Shown: one piece after another, positions 22,501-31,354 of the stretch
How the letters are laid out: each line of letters begins with the position of its first letter
Numbering within the stretch: position 1 is the first letter of the stretch
NCBI GenBank assembly: GCA_037953745.1
Contig: JBAKBP010007914.1
Span: 1-64,000, forward strand
Direction of reading: 5' to 3'
DNA from: Lithodes maja
Taxonomy: Eukaryota > Arthropoda > Malacostraca > Decapoda > Lithodidae
Length of the DNA stretch: 64,000 nucleotides
Made by a program: the position numbers and the translations under genes
The notes under the pieces: generated by a model
Seen by the model: the letters and a program-made list of their open reading frames with translations, nothing else
Told to the model about the DNA's origin: nothing
Database searches by the model: none

Positions 22501-23190
22501 CAAATTTTTGCTGTCTCCAGCAACGTGTTTTTTGCTTCGTCCTCCCTTCCATCGTTTACCCATTTTCTATGCGCGACCTTGAGCATTTTGTTCCAACCTT
22601 GGAGGACTTTATCGTGGGCATATTTATTATTGTTCGGCAGTTTTCTTTTCTTTGTCGTCTGAACATTACGGCTTAATGAGGTTTCTATAACTTTAATCAT
22701 GTCATCATAGAAAGATTCAATTGATGTAGGATGATAATTACTGTACCATTTTTTAATATATTCAATAAAGTTTTGTATATCGTCTTTTGGAAGCCTTAGT
22801 TTTTTTCTATTGGCCCCGAAAGCTAGTTTCCCTAGTGGAATTTTAATATCAAGAGCAAAATGATCACTGAGTAGTTCAGCCTCTACTACGCAGCTTCCAT
22901 CCAGCCCTTGTCCATTTAGTATAAAAGCGTAGTCGAGTCTCCCTCCCTTAATATGGGTTGCTTCTTCCGATCCTAGTAATTTAATGTCTTGGTAATCTTG
23001 TACAAATTGATAAAATCTTCTACCATTCGTATTTATTTTCCCGTCGAATTCAAATTCATTATATCTAGCGTTTAAGTCCCCAGCGACAAGAGTAACCCCA
23101 TTATACAAACTATCAGGCAGAGCACTGGCATGAAAACAGTTTTGTGATATATATACGTTAACGATATTAAGGGTCCCTTCTGAGAGAGAG
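19570..23190 (-). mobile_element. I-group-like non-LTR retrotransposon, 5'-truncated
   Basis: One long coding region (19812-23180) followed, on the minus strand, by a ~240-bp 3' UTR. The UTR contains ATGCGGCACATCCCTCCCGG and ends AATAAAATAATATGAATCTG with a (GAATCT)3 tail. The 5' end is lost: the endonuclease domain starts in its second half and the sequence runs directly into a CT/CCCTCC microsatellite at 23181-23221. A second element of the same family lies at 27735-29849 and shares the 3' UTR block. Order of domains and presence of RNase H place it in the I group; the exact clade is not settled. Confidence 0.88.
19812..23180 (-). CDS. Endonuclease(partial)-reverse transcriptase-RNase H polyprotein
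   Basis: Copies element RNA into DNA at a nicked chromosomal target. An open frame runs further upstream (to 23252), but its first ~24 residues come from the CR1 3' end and the microsatellite, so I begin at the first homologous residue. Positions below count from 23252. The C-terminal half of the endonuclease is visible as VAGDLNARY (~56) and SDHFALD (~130); the N-terminal catalytic motifs are missing. Reverse transcriptase: AFVDLKGAFDKAN, GTPQGGVLSP and YADD (~572). RNase H: YCDGS (~862), TQAELYAI, VDSRGAL and IPSHTGITYNEKVDIIAK (~974), giving a complete D-E-D-D set. A CCHC-like motif CRLCNRPRSHTLQHYILQC is at ~1084. There are no stops or frameshifts over 3.4 kb, implying recent insertion. 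The missing 5' part makes this copy non-autonomous. Confidence 0.93.
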   Translation of the reverse strand, partial: EGTLNIVNVYISQNCFHASALPDSLYNGVTLVAGDLNARYNEFEFDGKINTNGRRFYQFVQDYQDIKLLGSEEATHIKGGRLDYAFILNGQGLDGSCVVEAELLSDHFALDIKIPLGKLAFGANRKKLRLPKDDIQNFIEYIKKWYSNYHPTSIESFYDDMIKVIETSLSRNVQTTKKRKLPNNNKYAHDKVLQGWNKMLKVAHRKWVNDGREDEAKNTLLETAKICGEARKEVRREYWTNFTNNIGNSKNIGDIWKEVKKVKGKKIDNVAHPTPEKFANELMKKWSLASSKDSIPQEIKEAVNKLEGDRREVIMNALNTGDNTDVMFTRDELLRAIKHGKCTAPGEDGVTYDILNCLASIDNGPLLDLFNMSYQEGRLPRAWKTAIIIPIPKPGGGFRPVSLTSCFCKMMERMLLERLQYVIGGKLSNNLYGFIKGKGTTDAVIKCLSHDADYCRAFVDLKGAFDKANGEIILHELAGMGVSGRMLHWIGDYLHGRRAKVSYQGALSEEGSLDLGTPQGGVLSPMLFNVLLNRLASLKLADGVKIRIYADDIMLQSKTVDKMQQALTKFGKLTQELGLIVNEDKTKFQCRARTDKQLTINNMNIERVNSYKYLGMYVGYTAEAKEAEVNYITTQCKARMQPLRALAWSGNGVGVPVLKMMYISTIRSVIEYASPVLFCLDEGRFDKLEKIQNEAMRIILNCPKNAMIDAMKLETMLPSIKHRVEQTNIVAAIRHVRLKGGNELLKDIKDCMNNTRTFWRQGKKGYMKHLVNKIQHYDLINNCINYENEQPVPPWEEKDVILDIMPLQKKKNMYNTIELRNIYEERINKMYTGKVAHVYCDGSVMENGRAGCGILIRDYMQDSNMWLETEYNYRLSDNISSTQAELYAILYGLKEIEGGEGDVSFFVDSRGALDSLNCKTPVYENIVIQCRNIVHQLQLKGRTIVFSWIPSHTGITYNEKVDIIAKNATEKMEIDVQCTLSLKQVKNKIKKCQEVKEARDIECKYIARPSATMHHYREVVDKTKFNYGNVTSKWKDSVCTRLRLGYKYYWELGINTAEKDRSCRLCNRPRSHTLQHYILQCITLIKYRNNTIENVTKQIIWMFNSGTMYNLLKECKIIKHII

Positions 23191-23221
23191 AGAGGGAGGG
23201 AGAGAGGGAGGGAGGGAGGGC
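23181..23221. repeat. CT/CCCTCC microsatellite between two retrotransposons
   Basis: Read on the plus strand, GAGAGAGAGAGGGAGGGAGA and related words. It separates the 3' end of the CR1-like element from the truncated 5' end of the I-group-like element. Confidence 0.9.
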
Positions 23222-23446
23222 AAGGAGTACAAAGGAGTACAAAGGAAATCAAGCAACAACAGGTCTAGTGACCCTTCTAGGCTGCTTGTCCTCCAAAACA
23301 CAGAGGATCAAGTGTCCAAACGTGGTTTAGAGTGGGTAAGGGAACATTGGAAAGGGAACTACTGCCCTAGAACTAATGTCCGTGGCAGGATTAGGAAGTT
23401 AGTAGGGGACAGATGGGTTAGTAACTGAGGGGGGTATACAATAAAG

Positions 23447-26344
23447 TTATTCATTAACAAACGCAGTCAGTCGCGGGTTTGATGCGAGATATTTGTCTAA
23501 GCGGAGTTTAAATGAATCAACGGTGCTGCAGTCTATAACGTCTCGGGGAAGCCCATTCCACAAGTTGACAACTCGATTGAAGAAGAAATTCTTAGATTCG
23601 TGTGAGTTAAAAGATTTACCAATAATTTTGCAACCGTTTCCCCGCGTGTAATTAGATTGGTCGATAGTGAAGTACTTACTACAGTTCATATTGTCGATGC
23701 CTTTGATGATTTTGAACACTTGAATTAAGTCGCCTCTTAATCTGCGCTGGGTTAAAGGAAATAGATTTAATTCTCTAAGACGCTCTTCGTATGGTTTGTT
23801 CTTTAGGCTAGGTATCATTTTGGTAACTCTACGTTGAACTCGTTCTAGCTTGTTTATATCTTTTTGGTAATAAGGGCACCAGGATTGAACGCAGTATTCC
23901 AGAAGAGGGCGGACTAAGGAATTGTAAAGGGTTACGATAACATCTTTGGATTTATGCTCAAATGACCTGCCTATAAAGCCAATTATTTTGTTTGCCTTCT
24001 TAACAACTTCTGAACATTGTTGACTCGGTTTTAGGTTACTCGATATTGTTACTCCCAGATCGGTTTCTTTGTTTACATTCTTAAGCTGAGTGCCATTCAT
24101 CGAATAGTTTGCTTTCTCATTTAGGTATCCGATATGTAGTACTTTACATTTATCCGCATTGAAACTCATTTGCCAAATTTGGGCCCAACATGACAATTTA
24201 TCTAGATTGTGTTGCATATCGTCAACTTGTTCTTTTGAGAGTACGCTATTTGCAATTTTTGTATCGTCAGCAAATTTCGAGACTGTACAGGTGAGACCCT
24301 CATCTATGTCGTTGATGTAAATTAGAAAGAGAATTGGTCCTAGTACCGATCCCTGGGGTACCCCACTACTTACATTGGTCCATTTAGATGCCTTACCGTT
24401 TATGACTACTCTTTGCTTTCTGTCGCTGAGCCAATTTTCTATCCATTTCAACACACCGTCTTGTATTCCATGCGCTTTTAGTTTTAGCAGTAATCGTTTG
24501 TGGGGAACTTTGTCAAAGGCCTTTTGAAAATCAAGGTATATAATATCTACAGCTTTACTCTCATCGTAGAGGTTGAAGATATCGTGGAAGAAGTCTAAGA
24601 GGTTTGTTAAACAGGAACGTTTTTTACGAAAGCCGTGTTGAGTATCTTTAAGTAAGTTATTTGCCTCTAAGTGATTTACGAGTCTGTCTCTTATGACCGT
24701 TTCTAGCATTTTACATACAATTGATGTTAAGCTAATTGGACGATAGTTACTGGGTAGGGATTTGCTGCCTTTTTTGAATATCGGTGTTACGTTGGCTAGC
24801 TTCCACTGATCAGGCATAGTCCCAGACTGCAAGGATTCATTGAATAGCAATGTCAGTGGTTTGGAGAGCTCATCCTTAGCTTCCTTTAGAACTCTAGGTG
24901 AGATTGTATCAGGTCCAGGCGTTTTATTTACCTTGAGTTTATCTAAACAATTCAATACTTCTCTCTCTGTAACGGTGATATTGCTTAGAACATCTGAATT
25001 ATCAATCTGAATCGGCGATGGTGTAGGGATATCACTGAGGTCTTCGGTTGTAAAAACTGATGCAAAGAAGGTATTGAGGGCATTACTCATTTGTATTTCG
25101 TCTTTGGTGTATTCTCCATTTTCATCGACTAACGGTCCAACAGTTGAAGTAACTACTTTTTTCTTTCTGATATAACTATAGAATTCTTTCGGGTTTGTTT
25201 TACTTTGATTCGCAACATGTAACTCCAGGGTCTTTTTACTTTGCTTAATTAACTTTTTGGCTTTGCGTCGTAGCTCTACAAATTTCACCCGTTCTTCGTC
25301 ATTTTGTGAGGATTTTAATCTATCATTAGCAAATTTTTTAGCAAGCAGACAGTCTGAAATATCTTTATTCCACCATTTGGGCTTATCATTTTGGCCTGGA
25401 CGCCGTATTTTCGATGGTATGCAGTCTTGCACTGCCTTAAGGTAAGTGGTTGTGAAACACTCCCAAGATGTATTTATGTCGTTATTGTTAGTCAGAAAGC
25501 TCCAGTCAGTTTCTTTAAGTTTTGATTTAAGTTTATGAAAATTTGCTTTCTTGAAATTAGGGACTTTCTCAATGCTGCTATTTGATTTGTTACTAGTAAA
25601 CTTTAAAGTGAAAGTTATCGTACGATGGTCGCTGTTACTGAATTCATCACCAACATTCAAATTCTCTATTAATTCTTCTTTTGTTGCGAGTACAAGGTCA
25701 AGCACATTATTACCACGGGTCGGAGATTGTACAAATTGAAAAAGTGAACTCTCTTGCAAGTTAGCATAGAGGTCGTGTCCAGAGTGTGAAGTAAGAATAT
25801 CGCCCCATTTAGTCACGGGTAAGTTGAAATCGCCAAGAATTACGGTATCTTGTATGTTAGTTATTTCTGCAATTTGTTCATAAATTTCACTGTCAGTTTG
25901 CACTGATTGAGATGGGGGTCTGTATAATAAAGCTAGTGTTATTTTAGTTCCTCGTTTATTATTTAATAGTACGTAAGATATGTCTATATTCGCAATTTGA
26001 GGTTTTGACATTAAGACGGGATTAAGACTTTCCTTTATAAAAAACAGAACTCCTCCTCCATTTCTATTGATCCGACTTTTCTCAAACATTGTATAACCAG
26101 GAAGCGTATATTCGGCTAAAAAGTCTCTGTCTTCCGTATTTAACCAAGATTCTGTAATGCCGATTATATCATAATGTTCTGTAAACACGATTTCCTCTAG
26201 ATCTGAAAATTTATTGCGTATGCTACGAGCATTTACATAAAACACCTTAAGAGTATTAGAGTTGGATGTTACTGATTGTGCATTGTCTGAATTTTCAGTT
26301 CGTATTTGACTTACACTACCCTGTCTTGGGTCTGGTTGACCCCG
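23447..26344 (-). CDS. CR1-like ORF2: AP endonuclease and reverse transcriptase
   Basis: Nicks the target and reverse-transcribes element RNA. Residue numbers count from the GTG at 26245. Endonuclease: NARSIRNKF (~5), ITESWL, LGDFNLPV (~140) and SDHRTI (~205). A linker with many Lys follows, then reverse transcriptase: TPGPDTISP (~440), YLDFQKAFDKVPH, GVPQGSVLGP and FADDT (~657). The C-terminal region is typical of the clade (ERVQRRVTKMIP, ~802). No in-frame AUG precedes the NARS motif. The frame is open back through the ORF1 stop to the A AAA AAC site at 26344-26350, so I start the feature at the codon following a -1 shift. All catalytic motifs are present, so this copy could be active. Confidence 0.93.
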   Translation of the reverse strand, partial: RGQPDPRQGSVSQIRTENSDNAQSVTSNSNTLKVFYVNARSIRNKFSDLEEIVFTEHYDIIGITESWLNTEDRDFLAEYTLPGYTMFEKSRINRNGGGVLFFIKESLNPVLMSKPQIANIDISYVLLNNKRGTKITLALLYRPPSQSVQTDSEIYEQIAEITNIQDTVILGDFNLPVTKWGDILTSHSGHDLYANLQESSLFQFVQSPTRGNNVLDLVLATKEELIENLNVGDEFSNSDHRTITFTLKFTSNKSNSSIEKVPNFKKANFHKLKSKLKETDWSFLTNNNDINTSWECFTTTYLKAVQDCIPSKIRRPGQNDKPKWWNKDISDCLLAKKFANDRLKSSQNDEERVKFVELRRKAKKLIKQSKKTLELHVANQSKTNPKEFYSYIRKKKVVTSTVGPLVDENGEYTKDEIQMSNALNTFFASVFTTEDLSDIPTPSPIQIDNSDVLSNITVTEREVLNCLDKLKVNKTPGPDTISPRVLKEAKDELSKPLTLLFNESLQSGTMPDQWKLANVTPIFKKGSKSLPSNYRPISLTSIVCKMLETVIRDRLVNHLEANNLLKDTQHGFRKKRSCLTNLLDFFHDIFNLYDESKAVDIIYLDFQKAFDKVPHKRLLLKLKAHGIQDGVLKWIENWLSDRKQRVVINGKASKWTNVSSGVPQGSVLGPILFLIYINDIDEGLTCTVSKFADDTKIANSVLSKEQVDDMQHNLDKLSCWAQIWQMSFNADKCKVLHIGYLNEKANYSMNGTQLKNVNKETDLGVTISSNLKPSQQCSEVVKKANKIIGFIGRSFEHKSKDVIVTLYNSLVRPLLEYCVQSWCPYYQKDINKLERVQRRVTKMIPSLKNKPYEERLRELNLFPLTQRRLRGDLIQVFKIIKGIDNMNCSKYFTIDQSNYTRGNGCKIIGKSFNSHESKNFFFNRVVNLWNGLPRDVIDCSTVDSFKLRLDKYLASNPRLTAFVNE

Positions 26345-27303
26345 TTTTTTGAACGGAAATCCTTGACTGCATCGTTCAGCAGACGACCAAGACGTGCAGC
26401 TCCTACTTCATTGAGATGTACACCATCTCCTGAAAACAAAGATTTATCATAGTAAAAATTATCCCACGTGTCGACAAAGCCGATGTTCTCCTCCCTGCAG
26501 AGTTTGGCTAGTCGGCGATTTGTACTGGTAGCTATGTTGTAGAATCGGTTTTCTACATCAATCCGGGGAACAATTCCTGAAATTAAGATTCTATTAGATT
26601 TTTCCTTGAAGGACCTGATCAGCCGCCGGTACTTGCAAAGTAGTTCCTCTGACCGCGTCCGTTGGACATCGTTAGATCCAACGTGGATGACGTACGTAGT
26701 GCTTGCGGGGGCGAGACTAGAAACCTCTTCCAGAGCCGCAACAATGTCGTCCACGCCGCCACCTGGGATACAGAATCGCTTTCTGGTCCTGGGTGCCCTG
26801 GCGCAGAACTCGGTTAGTTGGCCACGGACCATGGAGTCGCCCACAAGCCGAACTTCTTCCGTTTCCTCTTCCTCGTCAATAGCCAGAATTTTGAAGCGGT
26901 TTTGGCATGTTGTCGGGATGACCTTCCTGGTACTGGTACTGGGATGGACATTGTTTCTCACTAACTGAAAGTTGTCCTGGGGGGGAGTGAGAGTAGAGTC
27001 ATTATTATTATCTGCAACATCTAAGGTAGCTGCTGGTGTGGGTACCGGTACTGTATGCACTGGAATGGCGGTTGACATAGTAGTGGTTTCTTGGGCCGAG
27101 GGCACTCCTACGTTGAGTGTGGCAAATTCTTGAAGGGATTCAAGCTTCGTAGTCAGGGCATCGATCTTGCGGTGAGCTGCATTCAATTCATCCGCAATCT
27201 TCTCTCGGAGCTGGCAAAATCTACAAATTTGGACATCAGTATCAACAAACATGGTAGGGCCAAATTTACCGGAACAACTCGTGCAGGTTCGTTGCGGCGC
27301 CAT
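26311..27303 (-). CDS. CR1-like ORF1: Cys motif plus SGNH-esterase-like protein
   Basis: ORF1 of CR1-type elements is thought to bind element RNA and aid integration. The start at 27303 (MAPQRTCTSC) is chosen because it aligns with the start of the second copy; an upstream ATG at 27363 lies in repeated 5' DNA. Paired CxxC motifs occur near residues 7-33 (CTSC, CRFC), followed by a short helical stretch ADELNAAHRKIDALTTKLES that may form a coiled coil. After a low-complexity linker comes an SGNH hydrolase fold: GDSMVRG (block I, Ser, ~154), GSNDV (block III, Asn) and DGVHLNEVG (block V, Asp and His, ~291). Esterase and PHD-like domains are known in ORF1 of some CR1-group elements. ORF1 ends ten codons beyond the slippery heptamer. 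Confidence 0.92.
   Translation of the reverse strand: MAPQRTCTSCSGKFGPTMFVDTDVQICRFCQLREKIADELNAAHRKIDALTTKLESLQEFATLNVGVPSAQETTTMSTAIPVHTVPVPTPAATLDVADNNNDSTLTPPQDNFQLVRNNVHPSTSTRKVIPTTCQNRFKILAIDEEEETEEVRLVGDSMVRGQLTEFCARAPRTRKRFCIPGGGVDDIVAALEEVSSLAPASTTYVIHVGSNDVQRTRSEELLCKYRRLIRSFKEKSNRILISGIVPRIDVENRFYNIATSTNRRLAKLCREENIGFVDTWDNFYYDKSLFSGDGVHLNEVGAARLGRLLNDAVKDFRSKNGVNQTQDRVV
26344..26350 (-). promoter_or_regulatory. Candidate -1 ribosomal frameshift site, CR1 copy 1
   Basis: On the minus strand the ORF1 codons read TCA AAA AAC GGG, so A AAA AAC sits in the zero frame exactly as required for tandem slippage. The -1 frame is open from the next codon into ORF2. Just downstream is a small possible stem GGGTC-AACCA-GACCC, which is closer to the site than usual. 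Function is inferred from position and from conservation in copy 2. Confidence 0.65.
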
Positions 27304-27323
27304 GACGATATAATCACAATATG

Positions 27324-27425
27324 CCTGAAAATCACACAAATTTATGTTAGCAAAATGGTACAATTAAAGCCTGAAAATCACAAAAAATGTATGTTAGCAA
27401 TGTGATACAATTAATTCCTGAAATT
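27324..27425 (-). repeat. ~47-bp tandem repeat at the 5' end of CR1 copy 1
   Basis: Two copies, plus a third partial one, of a unit containing CCTGAAAATCACA, TATGTTAGCAA and GATACAATTAA. It may be element 5' UTR or flanking DNA. Confidence 0.7.
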
Positions 27426-27568
27426 AATGGGTGGGAGAGGAGGAGGAGTAGGGGGGGGGGGGGGGGGGGAGGAGGAAAGTGTGAGAGTGTATGTGTTGGG
27501 GAGGGTGGGACATACTACATATAAATAAGTTGTTTAAGGCCAGCCATAGTACTGAAGATACATATGGT

Positions 27569-27614
<46 letters not shown>

Positions 27615-27734
27615 ATCTTAAAAGGGAAAGTTTGAAATTCAACGCAAGTCTACAGATATCAGCAGTATCGCTTCATCGTACCTGACACAACATATCAATA
27701 AGTAAGGAAGGAAACTGTATACGTGCAAAGATCA
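27426..27734. repeat. Homopolymers (G)20 and (A)42 in gene-free DNA
   Basis: G tract at about 27450-27469 and A tract at 27572-27613, with GT- and GGA-rich DNA between. The region separates CR1 copy 1 from the next retrotransposon. Confidence 0.8.
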
Positions 27735-29844
27735 AGATTCAATTAAGTTTAGTAGCAAAACAATATTCAGAAGGAAGATACTAGTAGTCCTCCGGGATGG
27801 ATATGCCGCATATCCGAAGGTACTTAATTGTAGATCAAACCATTAGCAAAGAATATTGAGGACAATTTATTATGTTGCTTACATATGCAAGGGTCATGTA
27901 TATTGGCTTGCAAAAGGATATGAATTGGCTCTTAACAGATTATTTAAATACATGCTGTGTTAGAGGCTCAGAGGGATATGTATACATTGTCAATCTATTA
28001 AATGAGAATAGCAGTGATAAGTAAAGAATACTGACTGGTATTATAAGTGTGACATGATCAATGAAAATATGAAATCGTGTAGAGGGCGTTACAAAGGGTT
28101 TAAATGTGACTTTGTAAGAAAGAAGAGATGTGTGGAGGGCAAGGGGTGCATACTTATAAGGTTCATGTTTCATGTTTACAGTACATATTATTGTGGAGGG
28201 GCAAAGTTCTTGTGTTTTTTTAGTATGTTATTGATTACGTTAGTCTTTAGCATGTATATTGCTTGATCCTCAATTGTGGTTAACTGATTATTCCTGTATT
28301 CCCTAATCATTGGGCATTCCAAGATATAGTGCTCGAGAGAGTGTTTGTTGGGAGCTCTGCAAACCCTACATTGCCTGTGCTCTTCTTCTACCTGCCAATT
28401 CAGCTGCCATGGATAACAATAGCCAAGCCTTATTCTTGCATGTACTGAGTCTACCCACCTACTCGTTGTACGTTTACCATAGATGTATTTGGTCGTAAAT
28501 GCTACTTTATTGTAGTAGTTTATAGATCGGCTGGTATTATGATGTCTAGCTCTGTCTTCATCCACTCTTTCTTCTTGTGTCTTTTTAATTATAGTTCTCA
28601 TTTGTTTCAATGACAGTTCAAGAATATGATCAGGTTCTTCTTTCTCTGAGGCCTCCTTGGCAAGCTTATCTGCCCTTTCATTGCCGGGGATGCCTACATG
28701 TGAAGGAATCCAGGCAAATTTGACCCCTAGCCCCTTCTCCCCTACACATTTTATCCCCCGTCTGATATCTTGTACAAGGAAAGGATAGGTGGGTTGGGGG
28801 CTAGAGATAACTTCCAAGGCCGCCCTGCTATCAGATAGGATAAGAATATTCTTTCCCCTTCGAAAGATACTCCCAATTCCCATCGCTATTGCCACCAGCT
28901 CAGTTTGAGTGGAGGAGGCCCAGTCCTGTAGCCTGGATAGTTCATCGTCTTCCTGAGCAAAGTTGCCACCACCCATAATAGTGATGGCAGCTCCTGCCCT
29001 CCCAGTTACGGTGTTAAGTGAGCCGTCACAGTATACCTGATCAGTGTTCTCATCTGTCATATCTTCTATTAGTGACATAAAGTTCGTCTTCAGAGCGTAG
29101 GACGGGATCTCAGACTGTTTTGTGTCGAGTTGAGTCACTATAATCTCAATAGTGGCCTCTTCCCAGGGCGGAAGGGGGACACTCAATTGCCGGTCATCTG
29201 GATGGTAGTCTGTAAGCTGGCTGGGCGGGGTGGGGTCAGTCAGTTGCCAGTCACCGATATAGTAGTCTGTAAGCTGGTAGTCAAGAATGTCAGCAGCAGT
29301 TACATGTGGCCAGTCCCTGCCTTTTAAGTCATCTATTCTAAGTAGCTCCATTAGTGCAGTCTTAGGTCGTGTTTCTCTGTCGTCTCTCAGTGTTCGTATG
29401 CCTATTATCATATTTGTTTCTTTTATTCTATCAGTGATGGACGATAGATTTAACTCATATCTAAGATTTTTTACCTTGACATTTCTCGGACATCCAAAAA
29501 TAAGTCTCATGGCCTCATTTTGCAGTTTGTCAAGTGTTTCGATCTGATTAGCAGGTAGACAGGAGAGAGCAGGTGCATGGTAGTCAATTACTGATCTAAT
29601 ATAGGCAATGTAGTACATGGTCCTGAGGATAGTGATGGAGGCACCCAAGCCTTTCCATGACATTACTTTAAGGGGCCTTAGTCGTCTTTTACAGGTGGTC
29701 ATTACATGATCAAATTCAGCATTATTACCCTGTAGTCCCCCAACATACACTCCCAGATATTTATAATAGACCCTCTCCAGTACATTACCATGGAGATGTA
29801 GAGGCTTGTTACGATTCCAACCTTTTGTTATGGCTTTTGTTTTG

Positions 29845-29849
<5 letters not shown>
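27735..29849 (-). mobile_element. I-group-like retrotransposon, copy 2, strongly 5'-truncated
   Basis: The 3' UTR shares GCCGCATATCCG...AGGTACTT and the ACCATTAGC...GAATATTGAGGACAAT block with the element at 19570-23190 (compare 19648-19712 and 27802-27870). The coding part begins in mid reverse transcriptase and abuts a pure (GA)n at 29849, just as the other copy is truncated at a CT tract. Confidence 0.85.
28188..29846 (-). CDS. Reverse transcriptase C-terminus and RNase H, 5'-truncated
   Basis: Residue numbers count from 29750; the homologous frame continues upstream as NKTKAITKGW to the microsatellite, so the true start is lost. The catalytic part of the reverse transcriptase is absent. 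The thumb and connection follow (KLQNEAMRLIFGCPRNV), then RNase H with YCDGSLNT (~239), STQTELVAIAMG, LSDSRAALEV (~304) and IPSHVGIPGNERADKLAKE (~350). The terminal CCHC-like motif is CRVCRAPNKHSLEHYILEC (~463). Sequence identity with the 19812-23180 protein looks moderate, so the two belong to different subfamilies. No internal stop is present. Confidence 0.9.

Positions 29850-29918
<69 letters not shown>
29849..29918. repeat. (GA)n microsatellite at a retrotransposon truncation point
   Basis: About 35 GA units, directly adjoining the 5' end of the truncated element. Confidence 0.96.
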
Positions 29919-29919
<1 letters not shown>

Positions 29920-29993
29920 TCTAATTGAAGACTTCGTAGAAAATTGAAAGATAATTATCGAGTTTTAAAGAGATTCTCCCGAGACACAAGGGG

Positions 29994-29994
<1 letters not shown>

Positions 29995-30033
<39 letters not shown>

Positions 30034-30090
30034 GCGTGTACGTGTGTGCGTGTGTGTGGTGCGGTGTGGTGTGGTGTGTGTGTGTGTAAT
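29995..30090. repeat. (GT)n microsatellite with GC/GTGGT variants
   Basis: Pure GT to about 30027, then GTGC, GTAC and GTGTGGTGCGGTGTGGT variants. Confidence 0.93.
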
Positions 30091-30239
30091 AAGAATAAGA
30101 CATTGAGAACATACCTCCGTCATCTTAACACTACCTGATCCGACGTCTTGTGGGTTATTATGATATTTTGTTTATTTATAATTGATGATTGGATTTTGCT
30201 TGCTTCTACCATTTTTGACCAGATTATCTTAATTGTCCC

Positions 30240-30500
30240 CTAGGCTAACGAAAGCCCCTTGCCGGACTTCCTTTAAACTAAAAAGTACCCATCCAGACCT
30301 CCTTTAAGCTAAATTTGCACTTTTTTTATATATATAATAATGTCCTGGCCGAAGGCCGTTTTCTTCTTGGTTACAGGCTCGCTATCACTTGCCCAGAATA
30401 AATCGACATCTGAATGGGGTTAAACGTCTAATTATCGCCATACTAATGAGGTAAAACGTCTTAGAAGCTCCAAAATAATGAAGCGAAACAGGGGATGTCC
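30240..30500 (+). mobile_element. MITE family A, degenerate copy
   Basis: Recognisable landmarks in family order: CAGACCTCCTTTAAGCTAAA, TGGCCGAAGGCCG, TACAGGCTCGCTATCACTTG, AATCGACATCTGAATGG and AAAACGTCTTAGAAGC. Both termini are eroded. Confidence 0.7.
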
Positions 30501-31289
30501 AAACACACTGTTTAATCTTACACATTACCCTGTACTACACACACACAGGCTTGGGTCAGGAACGTCTCTAGCAAACCCTCTCCAGTCGCCTGTCACTACC
30601 CGCAGAGTATACTGTACAATTATAATCATTCCTTCTCCCATCACTGTTTCAAGCAACAATAACACCCTTTGCGACATTACAAATCTTCACGAAGACTGGA
30701 AGCCACACGGATTTCAGCACCTTCTCACCTTTATACTTTTAATCTTTCTTTCTAATATAGTGAACATTGTCCATATTTATATTCCTTCTATTTATAATCT
30801 GGTATTCTATGGAACACACTTTCTCAAATCATCTTCAGCTAATTTGAATCCTGCACATCAAGTGTGTTTGGCTATTTAATCTTAAAATTACCTTGAATTT
30901 GGATGGTAATTTACTACTCCAATGTAGAAATGTTCGCAATAGATTATTTGACTTTTCTCTCTTCTTTTTAGTTAAAATAATAATGCTTTCTATTACTACA
31001 GAAACATTTATCGACCTCGGAATGAACCCTTTTTGGTGATATTGTTACAAATCGAACTCCGTTATTTTTTGCAAGTCACTAACGAAATTCTTTCCTTTAT
31101 TCCAGATACCGTCAACCAATTTCATCAATCACAGGAGGAACCTCTCGTAGTGGAAGGTGAGTACCATTTGACTATTTCCCTTGCTATGCTGTGCCCTACA
31201 ATATACAATTATACAATACCGGTACACAAATGTATATTATCAGTACAACAAAATTTACATACGGTACCGGTATATAGTACAAAATACAA
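30501..31289. other. No feature recognised
   Basis: Unique-looking DNA. A 133-codon open frame (30478-30879) has no recognisable domain and is probably chance. Confidence 0.45.
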
Positions 31290-31354
31290 TCATACAGAAC
31301 AACATTGTAAATATACAGTACAAAATACAAACATACAGAACAACATTGTAAATA
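31290..31354 (+). repeat. ~41-bp A-rich tandem repeat, target of a retroposon
   Basis: Two units of the form AACAACATTGTAAATATACA followed by GTACAAAATACAAACATACAG. The array resumes after the insertion at 31862 and decays to about 32010. Confidence 0.8.

Larger units (their letters stand above)
23222..27425 (-). mobile_element. CR1-like non-LTR retrotransposon, copy 1, apparently intact
   Basis: Carries two open frames (ORF1 26311-27303, ORF2 23447-26344) with no disabling change. The 3' UTR is about 225 bp and ends in two copies of a 10-bp word, CCTTTGTACT, followed by CCTT. The plus-strand copy at 39690-45199 ends the same way with CCTTTGTATT. Short 3' terminal tandem words are a known feature of CR1-clade elements. 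The 5' boundary is uncertain; the last recognisable part is a ~47-bp tandem duplication at 27324-27425. No RNase H domain is present, as expected for CR1. Confidence 0.88.

Noticed and set aside
20863..22676. Plus-strand frames of 70-142 codons
   Set aside because: They are antisense shadows of the reverse transcriptase-RNase H coding region.
23181..23252. N-terminal extension of the 1146-residue polyprotein
   Set aside because: The first ~24 residues are encoded by the CR1 3' terminal repeat and a CT microsatellite, not by the element.
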